The notes: generated from the letters alone by a model not told the origin. A stretch of DNA of 64,000 nucleotides from Clusia tigrina (GCA_920105625.2 OV050030.1:183524315-183588314), one strand, 5' to 3'. Counted from the stretch's first letter, positions 44,638 through 57,280 are shown. Numbers and translations are program-made.

Positions 44638-45083
44638 TGTTGTGAGTTAGAATCAAGCTACCTACGTACTTGACTCACAGCACTGACTCCTACCTACTAT
44701 ACTACACATTTGGTGTGGTTAGCTTTAAGCAATTAAGTTAAGTAAGAAAGCACATATTTTTAGGGTGAGAGTATTATAAATTGCCAGAATTTATGTACTA
44801 GTGATTATGTAAACTTTTACAGTTACAGTACCGCAGTCGAGTCGACGACGGGCATTGGAATTTAGAATGCACCGTCGACACTTTTACAGTAGCTCAATTG
44901 GCTCGACCAACTGACACCAATTAACAGGTGCGGGACTGGAACACCAGAAAGGTCAGTTCACAGACTGAGAGTGCTGTTTGGAAATAGTATATAAGAATTA
45001 GTATTTTAAGAATAAATATTCTTGTTATTTTTGAACCTGAAAGTGATGTAGTGTTTCATTTCAAATTATGATTTAGGTTTACA
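44638..45083 (+). repeat. 5' LTR of the gypsy element
   Basis: 446 bp from TGTTGTGAGTTAG to GGTTTACA. A TATA box (GTATATAAGAATTAG, about 44988-45002) is followed by AATAAA at about 45010, marking the promoter and polyadenylation region. It matches the LTR at 16108-16494. Confidence 0.85.
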
Positions 45084-46109
45084 GGTACACGCGCGCCCAG
45101 TACTGGCAGCGAAAGGACGCTCCCGAGGACAACAAATACGGTCCCCAACCGCTCTTAAGGACCAACAGCAGGAATCCCAGGGCAAGGAACCCTGTAGCAG
45201 GGAAGCATCCTGCAACACACTAGAAGTATTACCCAGGGCGAAGATGTCATCAGACAATATAATGGTGAGTAGAGTGTATAGTACCATAATTTAAGTGGAT
45301 ACTTCTGCGACTCTGAACGCGCCGTAGCCCTGGTCAAAGAAGTCGCAACCTATAGGCGCGTTCGCGCTGTTGCACGCAGTTTTGAATGGCAACCATAAAC
45401 GGTCAGTATGATCGGACGGTCTATGTATGTCGTCTGGGCTGTGAGGATTTTTTTGGTAGGGGATTTATGTTTGGTTGTCGATAGGGACACTTATATTGTA
45501 TTTTAAATTGTTATAATTTATGTTGTTTTCAAATTGATCTGAATATTTGACATTATAAGCTTAGGGTATTAGGTGAAAATATTTCAAGAAGTGCTTACAA
45601 CACGTGTTGTTGCATCAAAGTTTTTGTAGTTCGGAAACTACGATTTGCATACCAAAGTTGAAGAAACAAATTTTTAAATGCTAGTATTACGTGGCGCATA
45701 CGTAACTGGTTTATTTTTTGAATATGGATTTAAAATTCCGGGAATGAATCAAGACACTTTTGCGTGTAAATCCAATTTCAGTTTTTGCGAACATATAACC
45801 TTTTCTATGGATTTTTGGGACTATTAAAGATGGTGAAAGGAAATCAAGAAGTATCTGTGAGGAAGTCAAGGACCAATTTGCATAGATGGAAGGACTTAAT
45901 GGACGCCGCTCGACAGCGGATATGAAACTTGTGATGGATAAGTAAAGAAATAATATATATAAAGATAGAATTTACGGTGTAATGTTTTTTTTTTGTTAAT
46001 AAATTTGTATTGAATCATTAAGTAAGATGGAATAAAAATATTGGAACAACTTATAACAATTATTGGGTTTTTATTTGTAATTGGGATACGCCATCTGTTC
46101 TGGCATTTG
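45084..46109 (+). other. Gypsy leader, no coding feature
   Basis: About 1 kb between LTR and gag. The first 75 bases match the leader at 16495-16575. I see no domain or open frame worth calling; the second half is AT-rich. Confidence 0.5.
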
Positions 46110-48590
46110 GGGTATGACAGAGGAGGCGCAAGGGTTACTGCTGATACAGGAGCAACTTTGCGATGCGATTGAAAAACTGGTCCGTAACAGCAGCTGGCAG
46201 GTTACGTAAGGACAACGTGTATTACCACACGCGGATAAAACAATTGAAAAATCTGGGGAGAGAGTTCTACAATAACCACGGGGTGTTGTTGCCTCATGCA
46301 GTTGAGTACGGCAAAGGAAAATATTTTGCGGAAAATTACGCAGAGTACGTAAATAGTCTGGTCAATGAATGGGCGGATACATTTAGTTCTGAATTAGAGG
46401 GACTAGGACAAAAAACTATGAGTTTAGTTTCGCCAGACGAGGAAATAAGGAATAGATTGAAATCAGTACAGTCAGAGGTGGAACTGTTTACTGGGAAAAT
46501 AGTTGACCAGTTCGAAGCAAGTACGAGCAGGGAAGAAGCTCAGGAATTGTGGAAACAGGCGAACGCCAGAGGAGCTGTGTCTCTATTAGAGGTAGCAGAT
46601 CATGCCTTAACGGCAATCCAAAAAAGGAGAGAAGAAAAGTTTTTTTCATAAGAAAACAGAGAGCACAAAAGGAGTATCTTGAAAATAAGGTAAAGGAAAT
46701 TTCTCAGAGATTGACGGAAACAGAGGAAGCAGCTGCGCTGTTGGAAAAGGAGTGTGCAGAATTAAAAAGAGGACGGGCGACCAATAGGATCTCACCGATA
46801 AAGGAGAGATCATAATCAGCATTGTCTGGATTTACACAGACAGTATTGACATTGCCTCCGGAAGTTCGCTAGCCGGAATATTTAACACCAGAAGGGATAA
46901 GCTGCATGGTAAAGCCAAGATTAGTTTTTAGTGAAGAAAAGCAAGCGGAATTTTTGTTTGGCGCATCTGAAATCAGTGTTACGCCATTTTCTCCGGGAAG
47001 TCCGATAAATAATAAAAATCAGGGATATCCGCCAAAGGAGCCAGAAGCAATAACAGTGCAGCAAAGTCTCGATACAGTGCACAGTATTTCGCCTGTACGA
47101 GATACCGGTCGAAGACTAATCAGTTTGAATCCGACACTGGTCCAGGATCTCTCAGATCCGGGAGAAGAGAATTTGGAAACCCCCCAAGAGATTAATAAAG
47201 CTAAGGTTTTACCAGTAATTGAGAAAACGCAAAGGAATAAAATGGGCATTCTGGAAGTTTCTCATGCGGTGGAGAAGTTGGTGCCCATGTCCCAGGAGTC
47301 GAGTTGTATGATCTGAGAACTGAGATCAGGCGCTTCAAAGCAGGTTGTGGGCCAGCGGAACAGAGTGTTCCGGAAGCGGACGGGGAACATTTAATAAAGT
47401 GTATTAGGCAAAGAACCACAGGTGATGCGTTTGATTTACTGGTGCATAGCTCAGTAAGCACCCTGGCAGAATTTTTTGCAAATTTGGATCGGACATATTT
47501 AAAAAAAAATCGTACGTCTCGATCGGGAAATTTAGAAATCAATTAAAAAACCTGTGGAGGAATTGAGAGCCTGGGACGAAGGCTCCAGTCTCTGGGGAAC
47601 GCTGCTGAGACGGAAGCCAACTGGCAGTTTCCAGGAAACGTTGCAGCATACGAGGATCAAGTAGAACGGGCTATGATTTCTGTGTTCAAGGCTGGCTTGA
47701 TAAATAGGGACTTAGCTAATTATACTCTTACTCTCACGCCGAGGGGCATGACAGAGCTAGTGGAAGCGGTCTCTTCCGCTGAAGCAGCAATACAACAGCG
47801 AACGAGAACAGGTGGAATCTGCTGGACTGATGCTCCTGCAGAGGTAGCACCAGTACATCAGCGAAACACAAGAGGAGTCGGTAAATTGATGGGCCAATTT
47901 CCGCAACAAAGAGACCAAGAATTCCTGGTTGGGAGGTTCCAGCCAAGGAAACCCATTTGCTCATTGGGCCGTAAGCCAGGGCATACAAGGGATGAATGCG
48001 TTGCACGCAAAAACATGCCCTACTATGGAGTGCCAAACATATGGTCATGAGGCAAGTAGACAGTGCCAAGGAGACACAGAATGGAATCAGAGTAGAAGTC
48101 AGTCAGTTAAGAGGCGCGCGGATCCACCCTTGAGGGACAGCAGGGGTAACTTTAGTAGTCCCCGGGTTAATTCAACATAAAGAATTAACCAAGGAAGAAA
48201 TCCTTTCAAAACCGAGGGTGGTCAGCAGCGACCAAATTGGGATTCCAGAAGTGAACCCAGTATAGGCAATAACATACAGGGGTTGAGATGCTTCTCATGT
48301 GGACGAATGGGACATCGGGCAGCGGAAAGCAGGGATAGACAATCCCAACAAAGGAGCCAGGGAAACTTCCAGCGGCCCATGTGAGGCCAATAGACTGGAA
48401 AGCCAAAAGAAAGGAAGTAATAATTAGGCCAGAAGTACGTGTGAGTAGTAATGTAGAAACTACAGTCCAGGAGAAGGAGGAGCAAGAGGCTCTCCAATAT
48501 CACGAAGAGTTAGGAAGTGGATACGCGTCCATGTTGGGAACAAAAGAACATTGCTTCTTTATGAGCAGGATAGCTGATGCCTTCATCGAG
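46110..48590 (+). pseudogene. Gypsy gag with degenerate zinc knuckles
   Basis: Gag starts MTEEAQGLLLIQEQ at 46110 with a shift near 46190. The next frame (to 46651) is helical and leads, after a slip in the T run at 46641, into a coiled coil (TETEEAAALLEKECAELKRG). A Pro/Ser-rich linker (46906-47316) and a capsid-like part (47304-47550, 47640-47990) follow. Knuckle-like CSLGRKPGHTRDEC (second Cys lost), CQTYGHEASRQC and CFSCGRMGHRAAES lie at about 47958-48330. At least five breaks are present. Confidence 0.65.
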
Positions 48591-48959
48591 ATACCCTGCA
48601 AGGAATCAGCAAGTGGAAAGATAGTGCTTTTGGTAGATTGAGGGGTGGACACCAGCCACGTAAAATCTAGTGTTTTACGGAAAGGGCTAGATATTAATCA
48701 AATGGATGTAAGAATGCTTAACGGAGCGATTGGATTGTGCATCAGGACATTGGGGTCGCTGAGAATAGGACACAGTGAAGTTAAGGGCATGCATTTTAGA
48801 GTGCACGCAGTGGAAGTGGATAGGAAAGGTATCCCGGCGGATGGGATAATTGATCACGATAATCTTTGGGGCCGCACCATACCGGATTCGCTCGAGAAGC
48901 AGTTATCATTTTATGATGGTGATAAGAATAGAATCCTTTCTGTTCCATTAAAGTCATAG
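48591..48959 (+). pseudogene. Gypsy aspartic protease with a stop in its active site
   Basis: The reading KIVLLVD-stop-GVDTSHVKSS shows the protease site, with TGA at 48639 replacing the Thr/Ser codon of the D-T/S-G triad. The rest (NGAIGLCIRTLGSLRIG, FRVHAVEVDRKGIPADGIIDHD) is an intact gypsy protease domain to 48959. Because the stop hits the catalytic triad, this copy cannot process its polyprotein. Confidence 0.7.
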
Positions 48960-50520
48960 CAGGAAGGAACAGTGAATAGGGTTAATAACTGTATGGAGGT
49001 AGTAAATGCAAGGTCGCTCAGAGTAGTTACTATGCATATAAACACGAAGCTTATTACTCTTGTTTTGCACTAGCAGCAGCTAGCGGACGGCGAATATATG
49101 GGAGAAACCATAACGCACGTTGACAAGGGTAAGGTGACGCTTGCATACTCAACGCCTCAGAAAAGGACTATCTGATGGATGAGGATTTTAGGCCTAAGTT
49201 CACTAGCTACGATAATTTTAAAGAACCGAATTATAGATCGGTTAATAAGATAAAGCAGGTAGATATAAAGAAAAGAATGGAGAGAGTGCTAGAATCATTG
49301 AAGTTAGACCCAAGCGTAAATTTAGAAGAAAAGGCATCGATAGAAGCCATTTGTATGTCATTCCATGACATATTTTTGTTGGAAGGAGACCAGCTGACGT
49401 ATACATCAGAGGAAGAGCATGAAATACCTACAAGAGTGGATCAACCACCAATTAACCAGAAACAGTACAGATTGCCACAAACTCACAAAGATGAGGTAAA
49501 CAGGCAAGTAGAAGGAATGTTAAAGGATAACTTAATTTCACCGAGTATCTCGCCTTGAAACTCACCAATAATTTTGGAACCAAAGAAGGGACGTGCTCAG
49601 GGTCAAAAGAAGTGGAGAATGGTCGTCGATTTTAGGAAATTGAACGACGCCACTATCAAGCAAGTGTTCCCGATACCAAGGATAGAAGAAATTCTGGATC
49701 AATTGGGACACAGTAGATATTTTTCTACACTTGATTAGCGAGTGGCTACCACCAAGTTCTGGTGGATACCCAAGATAAAGAAAAAACCGCGTTCAGCACT
49801 GGTTTGGGCCATTATGAGTTTAATATAATGCCGTTTGGATAACAGGAGCACCGGCTACCTTCCAACGGCTGATGAACCATGTGCTAAAAGGCTTGTAAGA
49901 ATTGGATTGTTTTGTGTATCTGGATGATATTGTAATTTATGGGAAGAACTTGCAGCAGCATTCGCAGCGCTTGTGCAAGGTGCTCCAGAAATTCCAATGT
50001 CAATTTTTGCTAATAGAGGTGGTTTATTTAGGGCATCGTTGCCATCGTAGGAGCACTGCCTGACCCGCAGAAGGTGGAATGCGTTAAAAATTTAGCGATT
50101 CCCATTTTGGCGTACCCCGACTTTGAGCAAACTTTTTTGTTGACCACTGACTTTTTTGTTGACCGCAATGAAGCATTGGGGGCAGTATTGTCACAAGGGG
50201 AAGTTGGTAATGACTGACCAATAGCATTCGCAAGCAGGGCGGTCAGCGATACGGAGAAGAGATACTCCACAATAGAAAAGGAATTTCTAGCAATAGTATG
50301 GACTACAAAGAATTTTAGAGCATATCTGTTAGGACGCCCATTTAAAATATATACTGATCACCAGCCGTTGAGCCATAGGAAATTTGAAAGTTCAAACGTC
50401 TAGGCTAGCCAGGTTCAGACACAAATGGTGTGAGTATGACTTTGAAATCATATACAAACCTGGGAAAAAAAATCTGAATGAGGACGCACTCAGCAGAGTA
50501 CCGCAGGCACAGAAGGTATA
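48960..50520 (+). pseudogene. Gypsy reverse transcriptase and RNase H
   Basis: An open piece 49175-49556 covers the linker and PPINQKQYRLPQTHKDEV, the start of the polymerase. After a stop, WRMVVDFRKLNDATIKQVFP and RYFSTLD (motif A) follow, then LGHYEFN-type motif B in broken frames (49810) and CFVYLDDIVIYGK (motif C, about 49905). RNase H is recognisable from ATFVEFAIRS-like remnants, [19 protein letters not shown] (about 50240-50290) and a YTDHQPL-like strand (about 50350). Stops are frequent after 49560. Confidence 0.75.
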
Positions 50521-51716
50521 GGTAGTGCAAACGAGGGCCAAGGCAAGGTCAGATAAGGAGAAGGCCGAGAGAATGCAAGAAAATAAAATTGATGCGACAA
50601 GAGATGTTAGCAATGCGGGTTTCGATGCCAATGAACAAAACAGCCAGTAGTGTGGAATGGCTGGAGGATAAAAAAGATATTCAGGGTGTGTGAAAGGGTA
50701 TCCATGATTCACCTCTAGGTGGACACCAGGGATTCTGGAAAACCCATGACAGAATTAGGCGAGTATACGGATGGAAAGGTATGCTCAAAGACATTAAAAA
50801 ATATGTATAGAGTGTACCGAAGTGTCAGGCCAACAAGAGTTCAAGGCTAACAAAAACGCCAATGTTGTTAACTGAGACACCAAAACAGCCATTTGATTCA
50901 TATGGATATTGTAGGTATTTTTTAAATGAGACAGTTTCGGGAAATAAATACATCTTGATGTTCCAAGACGATTTCTCAAAGTATATGGCGTGCATGGCTA
51001 TACCCGATGCTGAAGCAAGTACTGTGGCCAAAGCATTCTTCGACAAAATTATAGCACGGTACAACATACCTAAGGTCTTGGTAACCGATAATTTTTCAAA
51101 TTTTGTATCAAAACTATTCTCAGAACCGTGTAAAATGCTGGGAATCAAAAAATTGCACATAACACCATATCATCCACAGGCGAATGGCTTATTGGAGAGT
51201 AGTCATCGACCTCAGGTCGAGTACTTGCGCAGTTTTGCCAAGGAAGACGGCTCGAATTGGGATCAATGGTTGACCACTGCAATGCATATACACAACAATA
51301 CTGTGCATGTATCAACGAAGCAAACTCCGTTCAGAACACTCTACGGGTTTGATTTCAACATGCCAGCAAATTTGAAGCGCAAATGTGCGCCAGTGTACAA
51401 TGCTGATGACCCCAATAAAGTGCAAAAATATCAGTTACAGCGAGCGCACGAATTGGTTAGAGAAAACCAGGATTGTGCTAAACGAGTAGCCACGGAAGCC
51501 TATAACAAGGTACTAAATCCAGTAATCTTTCATGTGGGTGACCAAGTTCTAATGAAGAATCAGGCTAGAAGAAACAAATTCTCACCTGTTTGGATAGGTT
51601 CGTATGTAGTAGCAGAGATCCGCAGCCCAGTTACAACAGTCGTAACAATTAAGGGCAAGAATAAAAAGCTACACAATAACTTATTGAAATTGTTCCACAT
51701 TAGACCACACAACTAA
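50521..51716 (+). pseudogene. Gypsy integrase, core open, N-terminal part broken
   Basis: The zinc region (50690-50830, HDSPLGGHQGFWKTH and CPKCQ-type sequence) has stops. The core is open from 50862: FQDDFSKYMA (first Asp), VTDNFSNFVS (second Asp; the usual E/F position reads N) and ANGLLESSHR (catalytic Glu in LLES). The C-terminal part has FHVGDQVLMKN, WIGSYVVAEI and LLKLFHIRPHN, then stop at 51716. Integrase joins element DNA to the host. Confidence 0.75.
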
Positions 51717-52218
51717 AGACATGTGTTAATAGTTTTTTGCAAGTGTAAACACAAGCATAACAACGTAAACATATGCTCGTACGTGTGTATATCAAATAAC
51801 ACAAACAGCTCCGATTTTCAAAGTCAATGCCAGTAGAAGTGTGCCACTAAAAACTCGTGCGAATAAAATATACTTAATGTAAATATGCTTATTAGGCACT
51901 ATAGCCGAATGAAGCACCGGGGAGAAAGATTTTATTTTTTTTAATTTTAAATAATAAAAATGGGTAATATAAAACTTAACTTAAAATATGTACATACATA
52001 CATACGGCTGTGTATGCACTGCAATTCGACGCGTAAGCGTTAACGCCAGGCAACGGAACCGCTGGTGAAGTAAGTATATGTATGTATATATGTGTATAAG
52101 ATAAAGAGTGAATGTACGAACGTATATTTAAAGAAAAAAGTAACTCTATAGAGTTATATGTTGGGAAATTGGGAATCTGCAGATATTTCGATACTGCAGC
52201 AGGCTATATGTAAGTATA
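51717..52218 (+). other. Gypsy 3' untranslated tail, no LTR recognised
   Basis: AT-rich sequence with a short purine run (ACCGGGGAGAAAG, 51938-51950) that could be a polypurine tract. The expected LTR start TGTTGTGAGTTAG does not follow, and TATG/TACA repeats appear near 51990 and 52080. Confidence 0.4.
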
Positions 52219-53417
52219 CGAGGTGTGATAAAAAAATAACCGCTATTTTTCCAATCCTCGAAACACTTCTGAAACGTTTTTTTTTGGTATCGCCAACAGC
52301 TCCTGTTTCGATTTTTCTTTTCATCATCATTCTTTAATCGGTGTCTTCAATTTTGGAGATAGGAAAAAGTCAGCGGGGGCCAAGTCCGGTGAATACGGTA
52401 GTTGAGGCATGATAACGGTTTTGTTTTTGGCCAAAAAACTACGCACAAGCATCGATGTGTGAGCTGGTGCGTTATCATGGTGCAAAATCCATTATTGGTT
52501 TTCCCACAATTCTGGGCGTTTCTGACGAATTGCTTCTCGCAAACGGCGCATAACTTCAAGGTAGTATTCCTTGTTGACCGTACGACCTTGTGGCAAGGAT
52601 TCATGATGCACCACGCCATTGCAATCAAAGAAAACTGTCAGCAAAACCTTTACGTTCGACCGAACTTGACGTGCTTTTTCGGTCTTGGCTCATCTGGACG
52701 TTTCCATTGGGATGATTGGGCTTTGGTTTCAATGTGATAGCCATACACCCACGATTCGTCACCAGTTATGATCTTTTTGAGAAAATCTGGATCGTCGTTG
52801 ACGATATTCAACAGCTCCTGAGCGATATCCATGCGACGGTTTTTTGCTCAAAATTTTGCAATTTTGGAACAATCTTCGCTGCCGCACGTTTCATGCCTAA
52901 AACATCCGTAAAAATTGCTTGGCATGAGCCGAACGATATGCCAACATCATCAGCAACCTCTCTGATAGTGATTCGACGATTATCCAAAATCATTTTCTTC
53001 ACTGCGTCAATGTTTTCATCGGTTGTTGACGTACTCGGGCGACCAAGACGAGCATCGTCATTGACATCTTCTCGGCCTTCCTTATACCGGTTATACCACA
53101 ATTGAACTTGTGTTCTGCTCATAGTAGACTCGCCAAAGGCCACAGTCAATATTTCAATTGCGCATTTAATTTCATTTTTTACACAAAACTGAATACAGTT
53201 TCTTTCATCCATTTTTTTCGAATAGTACAAAATCGAAGAGCACACCCAAACACGACTAACCTTTTTATCTGTCAAAAACAAACTGACAATCCAAAATGGT
53301 TGGTATTGCCAACATATATAACAGACATGTGTACCAACATAAAAAAAAAATGCGAACATCGAACATACGTAACTCACGAAAAGATAAAAATAACGGTTAT
53401 CTTTTGATCACACCTCG
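52219..53417 (-). mobile_element. Mariner 2 (DD34D), 1.2 kb with intact ends
   Basis: Inverted repeats of about 32 bp, CGAGGTGTGAT...AACCG(C/T)TATTTTT, flank the element, with TA on both sides (52217-52218, 53418-53419). Length and ends are those of a full mariner. The transposase is on the minus strand and has two frameshifts and one stop. Confidence 0.9.
52340..53211 (-). pseudogene. Mariner 2 transposase, two frameshifts and a stop
   Basis: Starts MDERNCIQFCVKNEIKCAIE at 53211, with helix-turn-helix DNA-binding region (SRTQVQLWYNRYKEGRED, RPSTSTTDENI, ITIREVADDVGISFGSCQAI). One-base slips occur in the A run near 52840 and near 52672. Catalytic motifs are ITGDESWVYGY (first Asp), HHDNAPAHT (second) and YSPDLAPADFF (third), with 34 residues between the last two. 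A stop lies just before WILHHDN. The subfamily was not assigned. Confidence 0.85.
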
Positions 53418-53467
53418 TACACAGATTTTTCGGTTTATCACTTAGGAAATTAGCATGCGGGGAATTG

Positions 53468-54454
<987 letters not shown>

Positions 54455-54535
54455 AGTCATGCAATGGACAATTTGTTTGGGCCATTATGAGTTTAATAGA
54501 ATGCCGTTTGGATTAGCAGGAGCACCGGCTATAGT
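54455..54535 (+). pseudogene. Gypsy reverse transcriptase scrap
   Basis: About 80 bases match the polymerase motif at 49795-49860 (TTTGGGCCATTATGAGTTTA, GCCGTTTGGATTAGCAGGAG), reading LGHYEFNRMPFGLAGAPA. Here the motif is undamaged, unlike in the main copy. It is an isolated fragment. Confidence 0.7.
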
Positions 54536-54814
54536 TTTTTGTAAAGCCAGTGCAAGTTCATTTTGCCTCAATGATAGTTCATCCATCCCCATGATGATGA
54601 CGTGTCGTGTTTTCGAATGGTATCTGCAGGATTTGTTGTTGTCGTCTGCTGGTTACCGGCTATTGCTGACTTCATTGTTGTCGTCTGCTGGTTACAGGAC
54701 ACTTGATAGCTTGATGATAAGCCCGTGTATAACGTCTGAAGTCTTCTGCAGGTTACTAGCTTAATTGTACAAAGGTTCTTGTACCAAGTTGATGATAATG
54801 TTGACAACAGGCAC
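54536..54814. other. Unassigned sequence with a 21-bp repeat
   Basis: The sequence TTGTTGTCGTCTGCTGGTTAC occurs at 54636 and 54675, 39 bp apart. No domain is recognised in either strand. It lies between two retroelement scraps and may be part of a low-complexity insert. Confidence 0.4.
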
Positions 54815-55281
54815 GTAAACTTTGGTGTCAATAAAGATAGACCTAATAATAGAGGGAGTGACTGAGGCTTCTAGACTTCAGAAAATATTGGCGGGAAGTT
54901 CTCAGAACTGGGAGCTTTTACAGAAGGTGGATGGAACATTCACTGCAACTAGTAAGGAGTTTCTAGAGCTTCTACTTAGCACGCATTTCCCAGGCTGCTC
55001 ACATATTACTGTGCACGAGAGGGAAAATACGTCAAATAGATGGGAAATTTGGATAGATGCACTATCTGAGGATCGACTCTTATGGGCTATTAGAAGTTTC
55101 AAGCCTTTTAAGTCCCCTGGTCCTGATGGTATTTATCCAGTGGAATTATATAAAACCGCTGGATACCTGAAAGGCTGGCTGTTAGCAATCTTTGAAGGAT
55201 GCTTTAAGTTTGGGTATGTACCGCTTCAGTGGAGTCAGGCCAGAGTGGTCTTTATTCCGAAAGCTGGAAAAAGCTCACATA
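54815..55281 (+). pseudogene. LOA-type reverse transcriptase fragment, copy E
   Basis: An open frame of about 150 residues covers the linker and fingers: SLSTHFPGCS-like region, AIRSFKPFKSPGPDGIYPVE, WSQARVVFIPKAGKSSHT. It matches the equivalent part of copies A and F. The reading is cut by the mariner at 55282, within the S-H-T-K region, and does not resume on its far side. Confidence 0.75.
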
Positions 55282-56257
55282 CGAGGGCGGATTGATATTG
55301 AAGCTACCTAAGTAGGAAAAAAACATTTTTTTTTCAAAAACCATTTATTTGTCAACATAGTCTCCTTTTACTTCCACACACTTAGTAAGACGATACTCCA
55401 ACTTCTTTATACCATCTGAATAATACGATTTCGGGAACCCCTCAAAATACGCATTAGTTTCAGTAAGCACTTTTTCGTTTGAGATGAATCTTTTTCCTGC
55501 GAGCCATTTTTTCAAGTTTGGAAACAGGAAAAAGTCACAAGGAGCTGAATCTGGACTATAAGGTGGATGATTAACCTATTCGAAGTGTATTTCACGTAAT
55601 TTTAGCATCGTATCTAATGCATTGTGAACCGGTGCGTTGTCTTGAAGAAAGAGCATTTTTTTTCTTCTTTAAATGTGGTCGTTTTTCTTTGATTGCATCA
55701 ATCACTTAATCCAATAATGCACGATAATACTTTCCTGTGATTGTGGATCCGTTTTCAAGATAATTGATGAGCAATATTCCGTGTGCATTTCAAAATACAG
55801 TGGACATAACCTTGCCAGCCGATTTCACTGCCTTCTAATTCTTCGGAGCACTTCCACCAGCTTCCACCCTTTGTTTCGATTGATTTTTGGTGGTAGTGAT
55901 GGACCCACGTTTCATCAACAGTTATTAATCGACGCCAAAAATCAATAGGATTACGCTTTATCATGTAATCTGACGGAGCAGACTCACCGTAATGTTTATC
56001 GAGCTTTTCTTTTGTCTCTTTCGCAGTTTTCCCTTTTAAATAATAGTGTTTAATCATTGCACGAAATCGCTTTTTTTCCATTTTTCAAGAAACACAAAAG
56101 TTGCTTACTTCAAACGACTACAACAAATAAACTAATCGATGAATTTGGGTGAATTTTTAACAGCTGACATTTGACAGATCAGAATTTCTAAAAAAAAAAG
56201 TTTTTTTGTTTGTGCTGCCATCTAGCGCTAGCTAGCTTCAATATCAATCCGCCCTCG
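55282..56257 (-). mobile_element. Mariner 3 (DD34D), internally deleted
   Basis: Inverted ends CGAGGGCGGATTGATATTGAAGCTA (25 bp perfect) with TA on both sides (55280-55281, 56258-56259). At 976 bp it lacks about 0.3 kb relative to a full mariner. The right TA runs straight into a TA microsatellite, and the LINE sequence on the left is not found on the right. Confidence 0.9.
55334..56081 (-). pseudogene. Mariner 3 transposase, deleted and frameshifted
   Basis: Starts MEKKRFRAMIKHYYLKGKTA at 56081. After SAPSDYMIKRN a deletion removes the end of the DNA-binding domain and joins to ITVDETWVHHY (first catalytic Asp). A frameshift follows. In another frame LQDNAPVHN (second Asp, about 55640) and YSPDSAPCDFF (third, 34 residues on) are readable with one stop between. 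The C terminus YFEGFPKSYY...GDYVDK ends at 55334. Inactive. Confidence 0.8.
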
Positions 56258-56286
56258 TATATATATATGTATACTCGTATATATAA

Positions 56287-56321
<35 letters not shown>

Positions 56322-56322
56322 C

Positions 56323-56369
<47 letters not shown>

Positions 56370-56377
56370 TGTATATA

Positions 56378-56416
<39 letters not shown>

Positions 56417-56433
56417 ATATATATATATATATA

Positions 56434-56499
<66 letters not shown>
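56258..56499. repeat. TA microsatellite with embedded CTCGTATATAT copies
   Basis: About 240 bp of TA with TATG, TACA and TCTA variants. The sequence CTCGTATATAT, identical to the mariner end plus TA target, recurs at about 56255, 56274 and 56322, hinting that the repeat grew from the mariner-target junction. Confidence 0.9.
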
Positions 56500-56502
<3 letters not shown>

Positions 56503-56933
56503 CCTGGCGCAGCTAATATGGAATTTTTTATTTTTTGGAATTTTGAATGTGGGTAGCGATCAAAATATGCGATTTGATGCCAAAATTGATGTAACAAATT
56601 TTCAGGCTGATCGGATGGTGCCAACCCGTGCCATAATTAGGTCAAAGGTCAAACTTTTGAAAAGCCAGCAAAATACTCTTTTTTTGCATTTTATCAATTT
56701 TTTAAATTAGAAATACTATGAATAAAACTACTATAAATTAGAACATCATTTAGAACTTGTAAACTACTTATTATTTGTATTAACGCTGTAGTTTACAATA
56801 TCACCAGAATCAAATACTTTTATATTATAATTTTTAATTGAGCTCTAAGTTGCAAAAATGTATGGTGTTTCTGCTATTATAGTAAGACAAAAATATTTAT
56901 AGAAATTAAAAAATGCTAACAATATTGTTACGA
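56500..56933. other. Unidentified unique-looking sequence
   Basis: Between microsatellite and LTR-like block. A short reading frame on the plus strand (about 56500-56710) has no recognised domain. The rest is AT-rich. I see nothing further. Confidence 0.35.
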
Positions 56934-57280
56934 ATTTTCTACTAATTCGTTCACTTAAGCGTTATTTTATTCCACAACAATAAAATAGAGTTCTTCTAAA
57001 TTACAATAATAATGACGTATGTTCTTTATTACACTTAGTACTCAAACTGTTATAAACACAATTATTTGACAATCAACACTTAAACAATCGATCTCGCGTT
57101 GCTTACTTCTTGGCGTTCGTAACTAGACCAACTCGAGTACAACGCAAACCGCTGTATTTATATCTGTCACTAGAGTGATATTGACATCTATTTCTCGAAT
57201 ATTCGAGTATATTCTTGTGGTGGTTCCTACCTAGTGTCATCTCGATCTATTTCTCGAATCTACGACCATACTTTTCGTGG
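56934..57280 (-). repeat. LTR-like block (possible solo LTR, minus strand)
   Basis: Starts TGTTACGAATTTTC on the plus strand. On the minus strand it has a TATA box (CAGATATAAATACAGC, about 57150-57165) followed by AATAAA (near 56980). The motif ATCTATTTCTCGAAT occurs twice (57187 and 57247). Ends and target duplication were not established. The start resembles the block at 16736. Confidence 0.4.

Larger units (their letters stand above)
44638..51760 (+). mobile_element. Gypsy LTR retrotransposon, degraded, 3' LTR not found
   Basis: 5' LTR (44638-45083), leader, gag, protease, polymerase, RNase H and integrase in order, then an untranslated tail. Integrase at 50862-51716 is open, while gag and polymerase carry many stops. 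The 3' LTR is not present between 51717 and the mariner at 52219, nor after it, so the end is lost. It has no env. The same family is seen at 16108, 44169 and 54455. Confidence 0.8.

Noticed and set aside
45084..46109. Independent gene between gypsy LTR and gag
   Set aside because: No open frame of note, and its start matches the gypsy leader at 16495. It is untranslated leader.
52200..53420. Two separate genes on the plus strand across mariner 2
   Set aside because: Frames at 52402-52737 and 52716-53105 are antisense to a transposase with clear DD34D motifs and intact inverted repeats.
54639..54695. Minisatellite
   Set aside because: Only two copies of the 21-bp unit, so it does not qualify as an array.
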